DNA of 64,000 nucleotides, from NCBI RefSeq assembly GCF_000002995.4, contig NW_025062476.1, positions 8,740,501-8,804,500 on the forward strand, written 5' to 3'. Below, in pieces: positions 60,931-64,000 of the stretch (within the stretch, counting starts at the first letter, position 1; each line of letters opens with the position of its first letter). Below the pieces are notes generated by a model, which saw nothing but the letters and a program-made list of their open reading frames with translations, was not told where the DNA came from and ran no database searches. Source of the stretch: Brugia malayi (Eukaryota; Nematoda; Chromadorea; Rhabditida; Onchocercidae). The position numbers and the translations under genes are program-made.

Positions 60931-63185
60931 CTAACGGGCGGTATAATCAAAAATGATGTCTATACGTTGATCTTCTTGACCGAAATTTGTAATTGGCATC
61001 AACAGATCGTCTTCTCTAATGTGTTTCCAGGATGAACGTTCATCAATGAGACCACTCGGGCAATAATATACATGATTTGCGATATCCAAACTGAGCAACA
61101 GAAAGATGAAATAGGATTACCAGAAGAAACAATGAATTGAAGTTCAAGTTAAGGTTACAAATAGATTTTTACTTAGTGGTCATTGAGATTCAGATATTTA
61201 ATTCAGATAACGATAATTTCTGCAAACCAGGATTTATTGATGGCATGAACTTTGTTCGAGAAGTGAAAGAAAAATTGCAGAGATATAACAATAATGGAGT
61301 GAAGTATTTTGAAAGCATGGGTAATTCATTAAAGATGGAATATTAAGGAGATGGAGATTGAATGAATCAATTCTGTTTCAGAAAGAAGAAAATTGCAATT
61401 TGTTTCGAATCAGAAAGGGAAGATAGAGACTTAAACTCACTTAATTATTTTTGCTTATTTGTGCAGTGATCTCACCATCCTGCATGTTTTCATCTATCAA
61501 AGATGAATAATTACCACGATGAATTAATTAACCTGCTAAGCCGTTCATACTCTTTCAGTATATTTAATGTTTGTAACATTGTGTAGTCGCCGTATATTTC
61601 TACAATTTGCTGCTGACGAAACACTTTGTCAGAATTTCGTAACGGTATGAAGGCTGTCAAGCGAACTTCCACTAAACGAAGGCATGGCCTACTTTTCAGT
61701 ACAGTTGGCACTATGCTTTGATCACTCTAGAAAAAATTCTTATTAAGTGAGAAATAAATTAATTAAATCTTAACAAGTGAATAATAAGTAAAATCTTAAG
61801 TTTTTCATTCCGAAATGAAAATGAGTTGAGAAATATGCTCAAACAAAATCCCTGTTATCATTATGATACGGTTTTCTTCTTTTATACATTCGAATTTCCA
61901 TTAGTACTTTATCAGTTGTAGCCGTCCTGTGTGAAGACATAGCGGTAATTTCTTGGTTCTTGTGAGAACGTCGATGACCATTTGTATACATCAGATCTGT
62001 TTGCAAACAGGATGCATTCGGGCAACCAAAGCCACCAGCTGAATAAAGAAATTATGCGGAAGAATCTTTTTTTTTCGATACTAAATGGCGTGCAATAGCG
62101 ATACTTCTTTGAGCCTATCAAAACTACCGAAGAAAACAAACCAGTTTCAACAACTGGTGCTTTTTCCAAACAATCTCGACAAATGTAATGATCACATAGA
62201 CCCATAATATGCATTTCACCCACTGGCTACAAAAATTACATCAGAAATCATCAAAGATACTTCTATATTAAATACTTTTTTGCCATAAGTTAGTTAACAC
62301 TTCCCCAAGAATAGAACTATTTTCCTCCATCTTCAAGATGATTAATTAAGTGATAAGCTTACCAGACTGTTTAAAGCACTCAGCAAAATGTATATAGGCG
62401 ATAAAACTAACCTTTATTTTTCCGCATGGTCCATCACAGTGGCATTCTCGAATTTGAGAACTAGGAGCATTAGTTGGTTGAATACGTTTACAAATGTTCA
62501 TGTCTACTAAGGACATATCTTGCTTTGGAGATACTAAAATATTGAAAACCACTTGATTATAAGAAAATTCATAACTTCAGGAAACTAAACAATTAAAGAA
62601 TTATCACAATCTGCAAACTTAACGTAAATGGTCTGCAACATCATTTGACCTTGACTATTTAAATTACTTGGTAGAAGAAAATCAAATAATAATGGGAAAT
62701 CAGGCCGGCATGACTAAGTAATCACAAGACAAACTGATCAGGTCAATTATCTAATAGATAAAGGCAGATAAAAAGATAAAGCTATTTTTAAAGCAGTGTT
62801 TATTGCGCTTCTTCAGCATGACATCACTCTCAAAAAAGGGTCCATTCTTTGAATTCTGTGTTATATACCTCTTCAATCCTACTTTTCTTTTCATTTAGAA
62901 AGGAAGCAAGAAAGGCTTGACTAAGTTGCAAACATTAAAGTGAAAGTGACAACCAGAAATTTCATACCACTCATAAATGAGAATTGAGGAGATATAGTTG
63001 TCAATCCCACATCATCCGTTGAATTTGATTGCTTGAATTGTTGCAAATCATGCCATGTTACTGTATATGTATACAGTTGCCTTAAGTTTAACATTATCAG
63101 TAGTAAATCAACAAGAATACTGAACAACCAACTCAAACACTTTTGAAAAACCGATGACACGGTTAGAAGATTTTTCACCTTCCAT
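60931..63185 (-). CDS. Cysteine-rich protein with divergent RING-like motif, unrecognised family
   Basis: Seven exons on the minus strand: 63185-63152, 63060-62968, 62533-62412, 62226-62142, 62038-61845, 61726-61533, 61090-60931 (TAG); all phases agree, 293 aa. The first donor (ATCG|GTTTTT) is chosen because it gives phase 1. A cysteine cluster spans three exons: CHCDGPCGK, then GLCDHYICRDCLEK, then FGCPNASC. The order (C-x3-C, C-x-H-x2-C-x2-C, C-x4-C) resembles a RING-HC finger with unusual outer spacings, suggesting an E3 ubiquitin ligase-like zinc-binding fold. The N-terminal 70 residues (VTWHDLQQF) and the C-terminal 130 residues (RLVEVRLTAFIPLRN, YCPSGLIDERSSWKHI) match nothing I know. 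An acceptor-like cctcag lies 11 nt before the ATG. It may be a nematode-restricted family. Confidence 0.72.
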
Positions 63186-64000
63186 TCGATTCGTTGCTGA
63201 GGCGCAGATCGTAGCTATCAATACAGCATAAGTGGCTTTTTATTGCTGGAGGCAGAAAGCGAGACATCACTTAATTTTCCAATTGCTTAAGTTTTCAATT
63301 TTTTTATTGTTCCCTTGATCCTTTGTAGGTCAGAAAGGTTCACTGAAGTAAGCATCGAATGCATGAAGAAGTGGCATTTCTAGTGATATGTGTATATTCA
63401 AACCGACTCTTCCAATCATATTCCATCAAATTTCAATAATCCGATCGGATTCGGTTATTTCGAAATAATGTCGACAAGGTATCCCGAACAATAAGAACAT
63501 AAATGAGACTTACAGTACGAGTGGTAGTAAGTTGGAGAAGCAGAGAAGACTGAAATGAATTAGATTCATGAAATGATCCTTATAAATAAACAAAAATTTG
63601 CATAAAGCTTATGGAACTCAAATATTTCTCTATAAGCATTTTTTAAAATAATGCGTATTTTACTTTAATTTCTTGTGATTGGTAAACCACAACAAGGTCA
63701 AAACTAGCGACTAGGTTACATTTCATGATTAAAAAATAAGTTCTCTGACGATAATCATTTATGGTATGTTAACATAGAAATCCCGAAATCCCTGAAAAAA
63801 ATTAATGAAATTTTTAATTCCTAAAACTAATTACAAAATTCAAAACTCCTGCAAAATTTCTCAATATGACTCATCTGTATGTAATTTTCTGCTTTTTTGC
63901 ACACGATTGAGTGTATGACAAATCTTTAGAAGGAATTGGGCTAATCTTATTTCGATTTCAATTTCTGAACGATAACTATCTCCTAGGCATGACCCTTTTA
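63186..64000. other. Upstream flank of the RING-like gene
   Basis: About 815 nt to the end of the window. It should contain the promoter of the RING-like gene. No coding exon, repeat or RNA gene is recognisable. Confidence 0.5.

Overview
This is eukaryotic DNA from a nematode, most likely a filarial (Onchocercidae-type) worm. It is strongly AT-rich, and its genes have many small exons (up to 22) joined by GT-AG introns with TTTCAG-like acceptors. Several genes have an acceptor-like site a few bases before the start codon, as expected for spliced-leader trans-splicing. The predicted proteins are metazoan families. I saw no bacterial operons, CRISPR arrays, rRNA genes or transposase genes. Exon models were assembled by hand from splice sites, reading phase and family resemblance recalled from memory; no database search was run.

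Layout. (1) 133-1023 (+): the last three exons of a cytoplasmic intermediate filament gene, encoding its lamin-type tail. (2) 1024-17745: about 16.7 kb with no supportable gene. (3) 17758-20178 (+): a small single-pass membrane protein with five unusual four-cysteine EGF-like repeats. (4) 23529-32193 (-): a complete 22-exon SLC12A9-type cation-chloride cotransporter-family gene. (5) 34322-38994 (+): a TRIM-NHL protein (RING, B-box, coiled coil, filamin, NHL), divergent from (4). (6) 39853-41751 (-): a sigma-1 receptor/ERG2 family protein ending in KTEL. (7) 42752-44270 (+): thiamine pyrophosphokinase, divergent from (6). (8) 44567-52682 (-): a 22-exon RRP12 ribosome-biogenesis gene, tail to tail with (7). 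(9) about 52916-57440 (+): a NADAR/YbiA-like protein with an Arg/Gly-rich N-terminus, head to head with (8). (10) 60931-63185 (-): a small cysteine-rich protein with a divergent RING-like motif that I do not recognise.

The genes alternate in strand, giving three divergent pairs (4/5, 6/7, 8/9) and several convergent ends. They do not form one pathway: structural, transport, ubiquitin/RNA-regulation, ER, vitamin-cofactor and ribosome-biogenesis functions sit side by side.

The most notable signals are: an apparent AT-AG intron in the TRIM-NHL gene; the KDEL-like C-terminus of the sigma receptor; the coordinated absence of one disulfide pair in all five EGF repeats; a eukaryotic NADAR protein with an RGG-type leader and a changed active-site-like motif; a decayed partial exon duplication inside an RRP12 intron; two GC-AG introns; and a possible 36-nt intron in RRP12.
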